Shown piece after piece: positions 19,683 through 30,127 of a stretch of DNA of 64,000 nucleotides (positions are counted from its first letter, which is position 1; each line of letters begins with the position of its first letter). The position numbers and the translations under genes were made by a program. Source of the DNA: CAVPCY01 sp963702525. Its GTDB lineage: Bacteria > Actinomycetota > Coriobacteriia > Anaerosomatales > PHET01. The stretch covers positions 51,515 to 115,514 of the forward strand of contig CAVPCY010000012.1 of assembly GCA_963702525.1 (NCBI GenBank), in the 5' to 3' direction. A model generated the notes under the pieces. It saw nothing but the letters and a program-made list of their open reading frames with translations. It had not been told where the DNA came from and did not search any database.

Positions 19683-22326
19683 CTATCCGCCGAGCGTCGC
19701 TTCCGCCGCCTTGAGCGTGCGGCTTCCCGCAGCGGCATGCTCCATCTCTAGCCACGGGTCGACGCCGGCTTGCACCCGCTCGAGTACGCGTTCGGGCGTG
19801 AACGCGCGACGCAGGTCGTTGCCGGGGTCGAGCTCCCCCCACTCCAGAGGGACCGCCACGCTCGGCCCCTCCAAGTGGCGGGTCGAGTACGGCGCCACCG
19901 CGCTCGCTCCCTCGGAGTTGCGCACGTAGTCGATGAAGATGCGGCCCGGCCTTAGCGCCTTGGACATCTTGGACGTCAGCGCGTCGGGCTGAAGCGCGGC
20001 GGTCTTCTCGGCGATCGTGCGGGCAAGCGCACGGATGCGCTCGAACTCCCAGACGGGCTCGATGGGCATGACCACGTGGAGCCCCTTGCTGCCGGTGCTC
20101 TTCACGAACGGCGTGAAGCCCAGCGCTTCGCATTCGTGGGCGACCACGTGTGCCGCCGAGACGATCTGCGGCCACTCCACGCCGGGCCCGGGGTCCAGAT
20201 CGAAGACGATCCGGTCCGGCCGGGTGGGCGTGTCGGTGCGCGACAGCCAGGTGTGGATCTCGGCCACGCCCATCTGCGCGAGTGCGACCAAGCCGGCGGC
20301 ATCGGTCACGAAGAGCAGCTCGTCGGATTCCTCGTGGCCGGTGAGCACGTGGCCGAACGTTCCGACCTGCTGTGGCAGCCCCTTGTCGGGATGGCGCTGG
20401 TAGAAGCACGTGCCGCTGCCGTCGCCCACGGGGCAGCGCACGAGCGTGAGCGGGCGCTCGCCCGCCTCGCGCAGCATGACCGGCGCGATCGCTTCGTAGT
20501 AGCGCGCCAGCTCGAGCTTGGTGAGGTCGCTGGCCGGAAACAGCTTCTTGCCGGGGTTGGTGATGCGGACGCCTGCGACTTCGCCGGGGGCCTCGGGGGG
20601 GCCGCTGGCGTGCAAATGCACAGCAGCGCCCGCGACCCCCCCGAAGCCCCCGGTCCGCCGCGTTGTCGGGTGCATCGCCGGCCTCGGCTCGGTTGTTGGT
20701 GGTTTCGTCCTCCAGTTCGCGGATGACGGCTTGGCGGGTCGCTTGTCCTCGCGCAGGCCGAGGAAGCTCGGCTGGCGCAGCAAGCCCTCGGCGGTCCACT
20801 CGGCGAACGCGACCTGCGCCACCAGCCGTGGTTCGACCCAGTGCGCGCCCTCGATCGCCGGCGGCTCGGAGAAGGGCGGGTCGGGGCGCTCGATGGCGGT
20901 GAGCCGCTCGTAGATCTCGGCAAGTTGCTTGTCCGAGAAGCCCGAGCCGGCGCGGCCTGCGAACACGAGCCGTCCTGCGTCGTAGTAGCCAAGCAGCAGC
21001 GCGCCGAAGCCGGCACGCGACCCGCGCGGCTCGGTGTAGCCGCCCACGACGAACTCCTGGGAACGGCGGCACTTCACCTTGAGCCACGAGCGGGTGCGGC
21101 CGTGCGGGTAGGGCGCGTCAGCGCGCTTGGCGACCACGCCTTCGAGCCCCTGGGCGCACGCGACCTCGAGCATCGCACCAACGCCGCCATCGACGTGCTC
21201 GGCGAAGCGGATCGCCGAGGAGGGCGGCTGGTCCGCGAGCAGCGTGCGCAGCAGGTCCTTGCGGGTCGTGGTGGGAAGCGCCCGCAGGTCGTGACCGTTG
21301 AGGTGCAGCAGGTCGAACACCACGAACGAGATGCGCTCGGGCGCGGCCGACAGCGCCTCTTGAAGCGCGCCGAAGCGCGAGATACCGCGCTCGTCGAAGA
21401 CCACGATCTCGCCGTCGAGCAGCGCGGTGTCCGCCGGGAGCGCGCTCGCCGCAGCGGCGATCGGGCCGAGCTTGTCCGTGAGGTCCTCGCCGTTTCGCGA
21501 GTAGCACCGCGCGCGCCCGTCCTGGACGGCGACGGTCACCCGGTACCCGTCGTACTTGACCTCCCCGAGCCACCCGTCGCCCGCAGGCGGCGCGCTCACC
21601 AGCGTGCACAACGCCAGCTCCGGCGGCGCCACCAGCGGATCCAAGCCCACCGAGGCGGGCTCGGCAGCGGGCAACGGGGCCTGCGGGACTGGCGGTGGGG
21701 GCGGGGTCCGAGGCGCTGCTGTGCATTTGCACCCCGAGGGCCTCCCCGCCGGCCCTGCCGACCCCCACCTCCTCGACGCCGAGCCCGCTGACCACACTCT
21801 CGGGGCGCTCGGCGGTGATGCTGTACTCGTCGGACGGGCGCACGAAGTCGTCGCGCTCCTTGATGAGCAGCCAGCTCTCGCCGCGCTCGTTGGGTCGCGG
21901 CTTGAGGCGCACGAGAACCCAGCCGCCCTGGAGCTTGTGGCCGTTGAGCTTGAACTTGAAGTCGCCCTTGGCAAGACCGGCGTGCGGGTCGGCGACCGGC
22001 TCCCACGTCCCGCGGTCCCACACGATCACCTTGCCGGCGCCGTACTCGCCGGCGGGGATGACGCCCTCGAAGTCGGCGTAGTCGAGCGGGTGGTCCTCGA
22101 CGCGCATCGCCAAGCGCTTGTCGCGCGTGTCGAGCGAGGGCCCCTTGGGTACCGCCCACGACAGCAGCACGCCGTCGAGCTCGAGCCGGAAGTCCCAGTG
22201 CATGGCACGCGCGTGGTGCTGCTGTACCACGAAGCGGCCGGGCTGGCCCTCGGGCGTGGGGGCGCCGCCCGCCGGCTCGGGAGTCACCGAGAGGTCGCGC
22301 TTGGCCTTGTACTCCTCGAGCGCCAT
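19683..22326 (-). CDS. ligD: Multidomain ATP-dependent DNA ligase LigD (one frameshift)
   Basis: The end-joining ligase that works with Ku to trim, fill and seal double-strand breaks. From the ATG at 22326, the order is phosphoesterase domain (HHARAMHWDFRLELDG, residues about 36-55), ATP-dependent ligase (KYDGYRVTV with the adenylated lysine, DGEIV, GVVAKR) and C-terminal polymerase/primase domain (FDLDPGPG metal-binding aspartates, STGSKGLHV). This PE-ligase-polymerase order is like that of Pseudomonas and unlike the mycobacterial polymerase-first order. A single frame change near 21700 separates the PE from the ligase domain. It falls in an unusual GC-palindromic linker; a second similar linker separates ligase from polymerase. 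ku lies 16 bases upstream. Confidence 0.93.
20584..20653. repeat. GC-rich palindromic element in the ligase-polymerase linker of ligD
   Basis: A near-perfect 70-base palindrome with arms of about 27 bases, each starting with CCGGGGGC on its own strand, around the small loop GTGCAAATGCAC, itself a five-base hairpin. It is translated in frame as the linker between the two LigD domains. A related sequence in inverted orientation lies at 21700-21755. Confidence 0.7.
21700..21755. repeat. Second, inverted copy of the ligD linker element
   Basis: The 20-base core at 21712-21731 is the exact reverse complement of 20611-20630, and the G/C-rich arms around it are similar but less symmetrical. It encodes part of the linker between the phosphoesterase and ligase domains, where the reading frame also breaks. 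Confidence 0.65.
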
Positions 22327-22342
22327 CCGTCCGCGCGCGCCG

Positions 22343-23147
22343 CTACGCGCTGCCGGAGCGTGCGCGGCGGGCGTCCTCGACGCTTCGCTTGAGCAGCTCG
22401 GCGATGTCTACCACCTGGGCGGTCGGTTCCGGCGCGGCCTGAACGACCTCGACCGCCTCGCCCTCGGCCTTGCGCTCGATCAGCGCCAGGAGGTCGTCGT
22501 GGTACGTGTCGCGATACGAGTCGGGGTCCCACGAAGCGGCGATCGTGGTCACGAGCTGCTCGGCAAGTGCGATCTCGGCATCGGTCACGCCAAGCGCCGA
22601 GAGGTCGCCGCCGGGCACCTCGACGTCATCGGCCGAGCGAAGCTCGTGCGGGTAGCGCAGCACTTCGAGCATGAGCATGTCGCCGTCGGGCACGAGCGCG
22701 CACAGGTGCTGGCGCGTGCGGATCACGATCTGCCCGATGGCGATGCGCCCGGCGTGCTTGAGCGCCTCGCGCAGCAGCGCGTACGCCTTGATGCCGGCCT
22801 TCTCGGGGGCAAGGATAGTACGGCGTGTCGAAGAAGCGCAGCGGGATCTCCTCGGCGCACACCGCTCCGAGGACGTCGATCGTCTGCGTGGCCTTCACGT
22901 TGGCGGCCTTGAAGTCCTCCTCGGACACGGTCACCCAGCGTCCGTCGGGCAGCTCGTAGCCCTTCACGATGCGCTCCCAGGGCACCTCGTCACCCGAGGT
23001 GTTGACGCGCAGGTTATGCACCGGCGACATGTCCTCGGAGTCGAGCAGGTGAAACGCGAGGTCGCGCTGCGCGACCGACGGCATGAGCGACACCGGGATG
23101 CTCACCAGCCCGAACGAGATGGTGCCCTTCCACATCGAACGTGGCAT
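22343..23147 (-). CDS. ku: Non-homologous end joining protein Ku (one frameshift)
   Basis: Homodimeric DNA-end-binding ring that recruits LigD. It starts at ATG 23147 with an AGGAG site, and MWKGTISFGLVSIPVSL is the family hallmark. The bridge and core read LRVNTSGDEVPWERIVKGYEL and RFFDTPYYPCP; after a frame change near 22815 come the remaining core (MLMLEVLRYPHELR) and the C-terminal helical tail (ALIERKAEG). About 265 residues, normal for a bacterial Ku. It lies between DUF2177 and ligD with gaps of 11 and 16 bases, so one transcript is likely. Confidence 0.93.
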
Positions 23148-23158
23148 CTGTGGCTCTC

Positions 23159-23575
23159 CTATCCGCCCAAGCCGAGCCAGCGCCCTGCGTAGAAGCCGGC
23201 CGCGGCGACCGCAGTGTTGAGGAACGTGCCCCAGATCATGTCGATCACCGAGACCTGCCACGCCCATCCTGCGATGGTGGCGAGGTTGGTGAGGTCGTAG
23301 GTCGCGTAGGCGAGAAAGCCGAACAGCGCGCCGCGCCACAGGGCACCGGCGACCGCGCCTTCTTTCAGGCCCGGAATGACGGCGAGGGCCAAGATCCCCA
23401 CCACGTAGAACAGGTAGAACGCGCCTGCCACCGCGAGGTTCGGCTTGGGCGAGAGCAGGTCTCCCAAGTAGGGCTGGTAGATCCGGCTCGTCGCGGTGGA
23501 CAACCAGATGAAGTCGAGCGCAAAGAACACAGCGGTTGTGATGCCGTAGAGCGCTAGCAGCTTGCCTGTAGGCAT
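23159..23575 (-). CDS. DUF2177 family membrane protein
   Basis: Intact 138-residue protein with four predicted membrane helices. Family motifs: FALDFIWLS in the first helix, AGAFYLFYVVGI in the second, FGFLAYATYDLTNLATI in the third and IDMIWGTFLNT in the fourth. The ATG at 23575 has a strong AGGAGGAGG site 6 bases upstream. The biological role of the family is unknown. It is the first gene of the run that continues with ku and ligD; whether it has anything to do with DNA repair is open. Confidence 0.88.
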   Translation of the reverse strand: MPTGKLLALYGITTAVFFALDFIWLSTATSRIYQPYLGDLLSPKPNLAVAGAFYLFYVVGILALAVIPGLKEGAVAGALWRGALFGFLAYATYDLTNLATIAGWAWQVSVIDMIWGTFLNTAVAAAGFYAGRWLGLGG

Positions 23576-23666
23576 GAAGGCCTCCTCCTGGACTCGGGAC
23601 ACAGTTGAGTGTTCCCGTTTCGCGCGGTGTGTCGAGCGCGCGGGAGTGACGAGCGTCGGAGAGGCC

Positions 23667-24059
23667 CTACGCTTGCGGCTCGTCGTCGGCGCGCACGAAC
23701 CAGTTGAGCACCGCCGAGACGATGCTGATCACGAGCGCCGCCCAGAAGTACGGCCAGAAGCCCTCGTCCACCACGACGGTGCCGCCCAGCCAGGCGAACC
23801 AGTTGTTGAGGACCCACACCGAGACCCACAGCATCCCGGCGTTGATGAGCAACGTGAACAGGCCGAACGTCATCACGATGCAGCCGATCATCCCGATCTT
23901 CAGGATGAGCCCGAGCGTCGCATTGATGAGGCCGATCACGAGCGAGGCGACAAGGATCGCGACGATCGCGTTGCCCTCGACCCTGAATCCGGGGACCAGC
24001 AGGATGGCCGCGGCCACCGAGATGGCCGAGACGAGCCAGCGAAGCAGAAAGCGCATCAT
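23667..24059 (-). CDS. Phage holin family 4 superfamily membrane protein (YvlD-like)
   Basis: Intact protein of about 130 residues with four hydrophobic segments: AISVAAAILLVPG, AILVASLVIGLINATLGLILK, CIVMTFGLFTLLINAGMLW and YFWAALVISIVSAVLNWFV. The LINATLG and NAGMLW positions are typical of the small integral membrane family named after a phage holin but mostly chromosomal. Two consecutive ATGs open the frame; the first (24059) is better placed behind GAGGGGG. It is divergent from the membrane protein at 24143, with an 83-base space for both promoters. No phage genes are near, so lysis is unlikely. Confidence 0.85.
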   Translation of the reverse strand: MMRFLLRWLVSAISVAAAILLVPGFRVEGNAIVAILVASLVIGLINATLGLILKIGMIGCIVMTFGLFTLLINAGMLWVSVWVLNNWFAWLGGTVVVDEGFWPYFWAALVISIVSAVLNWFVRADDEPQA

Positions 24060-24142
24060 TAACCCCCTCGGGCGATGGAAGGACTTACCGAACGGATATA
24101 CAGTAAGGCAGCAGGCTCGCACAACAGACCAATGGGGGAGAG

Positions 24143-25597
24143 ATGGCCGAGGAGACCGCTGCGGCGACCGTCGGGGACGAGGACGTCGAACAGCTCAAGA
24201 CCGAACTCGAACGGCTGAAGTCCGAGAACGAGTCGCTGAAGGCCGGCAAGCCCGGCGGAATCGGTGCGCGCACGATCTGGGCGATCGTGATCGCGTTGGT
24301 CGCATCGCTGCTCTTCACCATCGCGGTGCCTGCTGTGTGGCTCAACCGCGTCGTGATGGACACCGACACGTGGGTCGCGACGATGGCCCCGCTCGCCGAG
24401 GATCCGGCGATCCAGGACGCGGTCGCGACGGCGACCTCGGACGCGCTGATCGAGGCGCTCGATGCCCAGGCTCGGCTCGAAGCGATCTTGCCGCAGCAGT
24501 TGCAGCAGCTCGCACCCATCATCGCGTCAAGCGCCGAGGGGTTGATCAAGACCCAGACCACCAATCTCGTCCGCTCGGACAAGTTCTCCGAGATCTGGAG
24601 CGAGCTCAACCGGGTCGGCCACTCGGCACTCATCGCGGCCCTCACCGGGTCGCGGGACGGCGCCGTCAAGTACGAGCCCGGTGTCCTGACCCTGGACGTC
24701 GGCGTGCTTGCGCAGATGGTCCAGGACAAGCTCGTGGAGTCGGGCCTGCCGTTCTTGGGCAAGCTGCCGGTCAGCAGCATCAACAAGCAGATCGAGATCT
24801 TCAACTCCCCCGCGCTGGCACAGGCGTCAGTGGCGCTGGGCGTGATGAACCAGATCGCGTACCTGATACCGCTGTTCGCGATCTTGCTCTCGGCGGGCGC
24901 CTTCGCGCTCGCGACCGACCGTCGCAAGGTCGCGCTGTGGCTCGGCGGCGGCATCGTGCTCGCGGGCCTGCTGCCGCTCCAAGCGATCTACCTCTCGCAG
25001 TACTCCGTGGCCAGCCAGCTGCAGGAACTCGCCGGCTTGCCGACCGCGGCGGCGCAGAACGCCTACAACATCGTCTTCGCGCAGCTCATCGCTTCCGAGC
25101 AGGTCCTGACCGTGTTCGGGCTGTTGATCTTCGCGGCAGCGATCGTCGCGGGTCCCGCCAAGTGGGCCGTCGCGATGCGCGGCGGGCTCTCAGGCGGCAT
25201 CGGCAGCGTGGCGTCTCACCTCGAGCTCGGCCGCTTCGGCGAGTGGGTGGCCGCGCGCAAGAGTCCGCTCCGGGTCGCCGGCCTCATCGCCGCCGTCCTG
25301 ATCCTGCTGTCGCTACCCGCCCCGCGCTCGATGGCGCAGGTCGTCTGGCTCGCGATAGGCGTGGTCGTCTGGTACGTGTTGGTCGAGTTCCTCGGCGCTG
25401 GCGGGACTGCCCCCGCGCTTGAGGGCGATGCGACCGAGGCCGCTGCCGAGGAAGCGACCTGCGGCCGAAGCGCTCCCGGCTGAAGCGCCCGCCGAGCCGA
25501 GGCCGCGCCGGAGGCCGAGCCCGAAGCCGCAGACGCCGAGCCCGCGCCCGAGCCGGAACCGGCGCCCGACGCCGAGCCGCCCGCTGACGCGGTGTAG
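24143..25597 (+). CDS. Membrane protein with N-terminal coiled coil and acidic C-terminal tail
   Basis: The ATG at 24143 follows GGGGGAGAG. Residues 12-36 form a leucine-spaced coiled coil (VEQLKTELERLKSENESLK), followed by a first membrane helix (IWAIVIALVASLLFTIAVPAV). A long extracytoplasmic region has a repeating alanine/leucine helical pattern; four more helices lie between residues 235 and 425. As read the frame stops at 25483, but the expected alanine/glutamate/proline-rich tail continues in other frames to a stop at 25597, using two compensating base changes near 25455 and 25500. I recognise only a loose resemblance to large actinobacterial membrane proteins of unknown role. Confidence 0.7.
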
Positions 25598-25627
25598 CAT
25601 ACGGGGCACCCGACGGACCCGCCGAGG

Positions 25628-26995
25628 ATGCCCGTGGCCCAGCCCGCAGACATAGAGGACCGCATCGCCGACATGGGCGGCGCGCTTCCCAGCGTGCGGC
25701 GCCAGAACTGGGCGGACCTGCTCGCACTGGCTTTCGTCGTCGTGCTGGGTACCGCGGCGATAGTCGGGACGCTCCTTCAAGTGCCGAGCGTCGCGGTTGA
25801 AGCGGCCGTCCTCGGGCTCGTCGCCGTGTCGTTCGCGGGCGTGTACCAGCGGATGATGTCGCGCCCGGACCACGTGCGGGCGCTGCAGTCGGACAGCATG
25901 CTCAACATCGCGACCGAGTCGCTGCCGTTCCTGCGTCAGGGTCTTGAGGAGCAGACCGCGGGCGAAGTCTGCAGGATCGTGCTCAGGACGACCGAGGCCG
26001 CCGCCGTGGCGATCACCGACACGGACCGCGTCTTGGGCTTCGCGGGTGTGGGCGAGGAGCACCACCTCGTGGGCGGGCCCATCATCACGCGCGCGACGCA
26101 CGAGGCGCTCGAACTCGACGCGCCACAGGTGCTGCAGACCAAAGAGGAGATCGGCTGCCCCGAACCCGCGTGTCGTCTTCGCTCGGCGATCGTCGTGCCG
26201 CTCGAGAAGCGGGGCGAGCCGGTGGGGACGCTGAAGTTCTACTACACGTCGGACCGCTACCTGAACGAGAACCAGCTCGCGATGGCCGAGGGACTGGCAC
26301 GGCTGCTCTCGACGCAACTCGAGCTCTCGGAACTCGAACGCCAGACAGAGCTCGCCACGCAGATGGAGCTCAAGGCGCTGCAGGCGCAGATCAACCCGCA
26401 CTTCCTGTTCAACACCATCAACACGATCGCCGCCTTCATCCGTACCGATCCCACCGAGGCACGCCGGCTCCTGAGGCAGTTCGGCACGTTCTACCGCCGT
26501 ACTCTCGAGGAGGCCGAGGACCTCGTCACGCTCGATCGAGAGCTCGAGTTCGTGGACACCTACGTGCAGCTGGAGAAGGCCCGCTTCGGCGACCGGCTCG
26601 AGTTCGTCCAGGACGTCGAGGCCGAGGCGCACTCCTGCGCGCTGCCGGCGTTCATGATCCAGCCTCTGGTGGAGAACGCGGTCGGCCATGGCATGCGGCC
26701 CGAGGGTGACACCCTGCACGTCACGGTGAGCGCGCGTGTGGTGGACGGTGCCCTCACGGTGATCGTCGCCGATGACGGCGCGGGCATCTCGGCAGAGCGG
26801 CTTCCCGACGTCTTCGAGCCGGGCTTCGGTACCGGCCTTGGCATCGCGCTGCGCAACATCCGAGACCGGCTCACCGGCTACTTCGGCCGCGAGAGCCGGC
26901 TCGTCATCCACAGCACCGAGGGCGTCGGGACCACGGCCGAGATGGTCATCCCGTGCGCCGACTCGGAGTGCAGGAGCGACGCCGAGGCGGTGTAG
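25628..26995 (+). CDS. LytS-type sensor histidine kinase with GAF domain
   Basis: Intact at 455 residues. Two membrane helices lie at the N terminus (ALAFVVVLGTAAIVGTLL and AAVLGLVAVSFAGVY), then a GAF-like sensory domain (residues about 105-230). The domain contains the cysteine pair EEIGCPEPACRLRSAI and ends in LGTLKFYYTSDR-like sequence. The histidine kinase core follows: QINPHFLFNTINTI with the phosphorylated histidine, a helical dimer region, then IQPLVENAVGHGM and DDGAGI, the ATP-binding N and G boxes. This is the LytS/YehU group, which normally signals to a LytTR-type response regulator. No such regulator is adjacent. The genes downstream suggest that it controls uptake of acetate or another small acid. 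Confidence 0.9.
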   Translation: MPVAQPADIEDRIADMGGALPSVRRQNWADLLALAFVVVLGTAAIVGTLLQVPSVAVEAAVLGLVAVSFAGVYQRMMSRPDHVRALQSDSMLNIATESLPFLRQGLEEQTAGEVCRIVLRTTEAAAVAITDTDRVLGFAGVGEEHHLVGGPIITRATHEALELDAPQVLQTKEEIGCPEPACRLRSAIVVPLEKRGEPVGTLKFYYTSDRYLNENQLAMAEGLARLLSTQLELSELERQTELATQMELKALQAQINPHFLFNTINTIAAFIRTDPTEARRLLRQFGTFYRRTLEEAEDLVTLDRELEFVDTYVQLEKARFGDRLEFVQDVEAEAHSCALPAFMIQPLVENAVGHGMRPEGDTLHVTVSARVVDGALTVIVADDGAGISAERLPDVFEPGFGTGLGIALRNIRDRLTGYFGRESRLVIHSTEGVGTTAEMVIPCADSECRSDAEAV

Positions 26996-27225
26996 CGCGC
27001 CGGTACCGTGAGCGAAAGACCGCGAGAGCGGTCACTGGCAGGCGGTCGCCCACCGTTCACCGCGCAGCGAATTCGCCGCTCACCGCCCGAATACCACCCC
27101 GTGCCGACCATATCCAGCCACTGGGCGCAGCCTCCTCGGCGGGCCGCATCCGCCAGCGTAGTTTCTGAGTGTCGGAAGAACCGGCCGCGCGACATCGCGC
27201 GCTACCGTATGAGGAGGTGAGGTTA

Positions 27226-27721
27226 ATGAAGGTCTGCATCAAGGGCGCCGCCGAGCAGGTGAAGATGGGCGAGATCGACGACGTATGTCTCGACTTCGAT
27301 CGTATTCTGCTGGCAACTGACGGCTCCGAACCGGCCATCCTCGCAACGCAGTACGCAGTCACGCTGGCCAAGACGCTCGGGGCGAGCATGAAGGTGATCT
27401 TCGTTGACGACGGGATGGAGAAGCTCGAGTACCCGGAGGAGGTCACGGCAGACGACACGTGGGAGGGCTACCACCCGTCGATCAAGGGCCTCGGCATCGC
27501 GAAGATCATGGCCGAGCGCAACGGCGTTCCGGTCGAGGTCGCTGTGATCCAGGGCGGCGTCACCAAGCGGATCATCAAGACCGCCGAGGAGTACGGCGCC
27601 GACATGATCGTTCTTGGCGAGACCGGCCGCACGGGCCTCAAGCGGCTCGGGCATGGGCAGCATCGCCGAGAGCGTTCTGCGCGGCGCGCCGATACCCGTT
27701 CTCGTCTGCAAAGTCGACTAG
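27226..27721 (+). CDS. Universal stress protein family protein (frameshifted near the end)
   Basis: Cytoplasmic ATP-binding or AMP-binding domain of the UspA fold. ILLATDGSE near residue 28 starts the first strand, and GVPVEVAVIQGG lies in the middle. DMIVLGETGRTGLKRLG leads into the nucleotide loop, which with a one-base frame change near 27650 finishes as GSIAESVLRGAPIPVLVCK before the stop at 27721. The ATG at 27226 follows a strong GAGGAGGTGAGG site. The first 22 residues precede the domain and are unusual. It lies upstream of DUF485 and the symporter with 32 bases between, and may report energy state to them. Confidence 0.9.
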
Positions 27722-27753
27722 TACCCACGGACACTGAGAAGGAGGTGTCGGCT

Positions 27754-28133
27754 ATGAGTGAACCTATCGCAGGGCCCGTGAAAGACACCGGCGTTGCAGG
27801 CAAGTACATGCAGTTCGGCGACCACATCGATACGCTCGAGACTGTCGATCTGGTCTTCAAGGCGCAGCGGAAGCTGAGCTTCACCTACGGGGCTATCTTC
27901 TTCGGCGTCACCCTTGGAATCCCGGCTCTGACCGTCTGGGTCGAGGGCTGGTATGCCGTCCCCATCTGGGGCGGCTTCACCGCGAACTACCTGGTCGTTT
28001 CGCTACTCTACTTCGTCTTCCTGTGGGCGATGGCTTGGACGTACTCCAAGCAGGCCGACAAGATGGACGAGCAAGCTCATGCACCTCGCCGACGAGGCCG
28101 CAGCCAAGGCTGCAGACGGGGGGCGATGCGTAG
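27754..28133 (+). CDS. DUF485 family membrane protein (one frameshift)
   Basis: Small membrane protein, often encoded directly before acetate/solute symporters. It has two helices (SFTYGAIFFGVTLGIPALTVWV and YLVVSLLYFVFLWAMAWTY), with the QRKLSFTYG sequence typical of the family, and a C-terminal helix rich in alanine and charged residues. The ATG at 27754 follows AAGGAGGTG. As read the frame continues past a base change near 28075; restoring it gives a stop TAG at 28131-28133 that overlaps the symporter GTG. It is thought to help the transporter function, although the mechanism is not established. Confidence 0.88.
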
Positions 28134-30016
28134 TGAATACCATCGCCATCGTCCTCGTTGTCGCCCTCGTCCTGTTCACTATCGCTCTGTCGATCTTCTC
28201 GCGGCGCTTCACGCGCACCACCGCCGACTTCTACCTTGCGGGACGCAAGGTCGGCTCGTTCTCGAACGCCTCGGCGATCTCGGGCGACTACCTGTCCGCC
28301 GCCTCGTTCCTCGGCGTCGCGGGCGCGGTCTACGCGTCCGGTCTCGACGGCGTGTGGTACGCGGCGGGCTTCGCCGGCGGCTTCATGGTCGTCGTGCTGT
28401 TCATCGCGTCGGCGCTTCGCCGCTTCGGCGAGTACACGGTGGCCGACTTCGCGTTCGGCCGCTTCGGCACGAGCCGCATCCGCCTCGTGACGGTGCTCTC
28501 CGTTCTGCTCGTGTCGCTCTTCTACATGGCGCCGCAGATGTTCGGCGCGGGCACCACATGGAAGATCCTCGTGGGCACCGGCTTCTTGCCGGCCGACGCC
28601 AACGGGCTCTTCCTGGGCGTCGACCCGGTCTACCTGTCCGGCGTCATCGTGGTCACCCTGATCATGATGTTCTACGTCGCCGTGGGCGGCATGAAGGGCA
28701 CCACGCTGAACCAGATCTTCCAGTTCTGGATCCTGTGGTTCGCCATGTTCCTGGTCGCAGCGTTCGCATTCGGCAACGGCTTCAGCTACCCGGGCGATCT
28801 TGCAGACGGCATCGATCGAGCACGCTCACCGCGACCAAGACGATGACAGTCGCGGACCTCACCAAGGTCGACCCAAAGAGCGGCAAGGCGCCCATCGAGA
28901 ACGCCCAGGCGACCATGAGCCCTGAGTCGTTCGCGAAGGTCGAAGAGGCCGTCGCCGCTGGCGACGAGACCGCGAAGGTCGACGTCCTGCTGACTCAGAA
29001 GAACAAGCTGCACGAGTCTCGCGACATGCTCTTCGGAGAGCCCGGTCACCGCTACAACGCGTTCGACCAGTTCTCGATGGTGCTCGCGCTCGTGCTGGGG
29101 ACGGCGGGCCTGCCGCACATCCTGAACCGCTACTACACGAACCCCTCGGGCTCGGCGGCTCGCCGATCCACCTTCTGGGTGCTCGTCTTCATCGGCACGT
29201 TCTACATCATGGCGCCGATCGCTGGTCTGGCTGGTCGCGGCTTCATCAAGGCAGCCGCCGCAGCGGGTTCGGCGCCTGCGAACGCGGCGCTCGTTGACGG
29301 CATCCTCGTCAAGTCCGACGCCCTGATGCCGACGATCGCCCAGATTCTCGGGCGGCAGTGGCTCATGGGTATCGTGGCCGCAGGTGCGTTCGCGGCCATG
29401 TTCTCCACGATCGGCGGTCTGCTGATCGCCGCGTCGTCGGCCATCGGCCACGACGTCTACGAGAAGTACATCAACCCGAACGCCTCCGAGGCCAAGCGCG
29501 TCGCGGTCGGCAAGATCTCGGTTGTCGGCTTCTCGCTGCTCGCCTTCGTCCTGGGCTGGGCGATCCCGTACTTCGGTCTGGACAAGGCGTACCCGGCACT
29601 CATCGCCATGATGGTCACGTGGGCGTTCTCGGTCGGCGCCTCCGCCTTCGTGCCGATGCTGCTCACCGGCATCTGGTGGAAGGGCACGACCGAGAAGGGC
29701 GCGATCTCCGGCATGCTCGTCGGCCTGATCGGAGCAATCGGCATCATCTTCATGAACATCTTCCAGCAGCTGAAGGTACCCGCGTTCGCTGCGGACCAGG
29801 GCTTCATCGGCTTCATCGCGTCGCTGACGTTCCCCGTGCTGTTCACCTTCCCGATCGCGCTTGGCGACGATCGTCATCGTCAGCAAGCTCGACGGGAAGA
29901 CCCCCGAGAACATCGACTCGATCTGGATGCGGATCCACGGTACCGCTCACGAGCGCTACGAGAAGGACCTGGGTCTCGACAAGGTCGGCACCATGTTCGG
30001 TGGCGGCAGCAAGTAA
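28133..30016 (+). CDS. actP: Sodium/solute symporter of the acetate permease type (frameshifted)
   Basis: Sodium:solute symporter with 13 predicted helices that imports acetate or a related short acid. The GTG at 28133 overlaps the DUF485 stop. The first part (28133-28820) has TTADFYLAGRKVGSFSNASAISGDYLSAASFLG, the substrate region of ActP-type proteins, and YVAVGGMKGTTLNQIFQFW. After a frame change near 28820 there is a hydrophilic insert of about 70 residues (ADLTKVDPKSGK through QKNKLHESRD), then FDQFSMVLALVLGTAGLPHILNRYYT. The rest of the helices run to a further change near 29866 before the tail EKDLGLDKVGTMFGGG. The insert is a loop between helices and is typical of longer ActP proteins of actinomycetes. 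The order kinase, Usp, DUF485, symporter is common. Confidence 0.88.
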
Positions 30017-30060
30017 CGATTGGTTCCACCGGTGCTGGCAACGGCACCTGGAGCGAAGGC

Positions 30061-30099
30061 GGACCCTCGGCTACCCACCCTGGCCGAGGGTCCGTCTTT
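30061..30099 (+). terminator. Intrinsic terminator after the symporter operon
   Basis: An eleven-base perfect stem (GGACCCTCGGC pairing with GCCGAGGGTCC) with an eleven-base loop, followed by GTCTTTGG. It starts 44 bases after the symporter stop and is well placed to end that operon. The T tract is short. Confidence 0.75.
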
Positions 30100-30127
30100 G
30101 GCGTTCTCGCAGTCTGGCGCGCGGTGT

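Noticed and set aside
23667..24059. Phage origin suggested by the holin family name
   Set aside because: The family is mostly chromosomal, and no other phage gene is found around it.
26996..27225. A short response regulator between the LytS kinase and the universal stress protein
   Set aside because: No frame in this stretch has a receiver or LytTR motif; it appears to be an untranslated leader and promoter.
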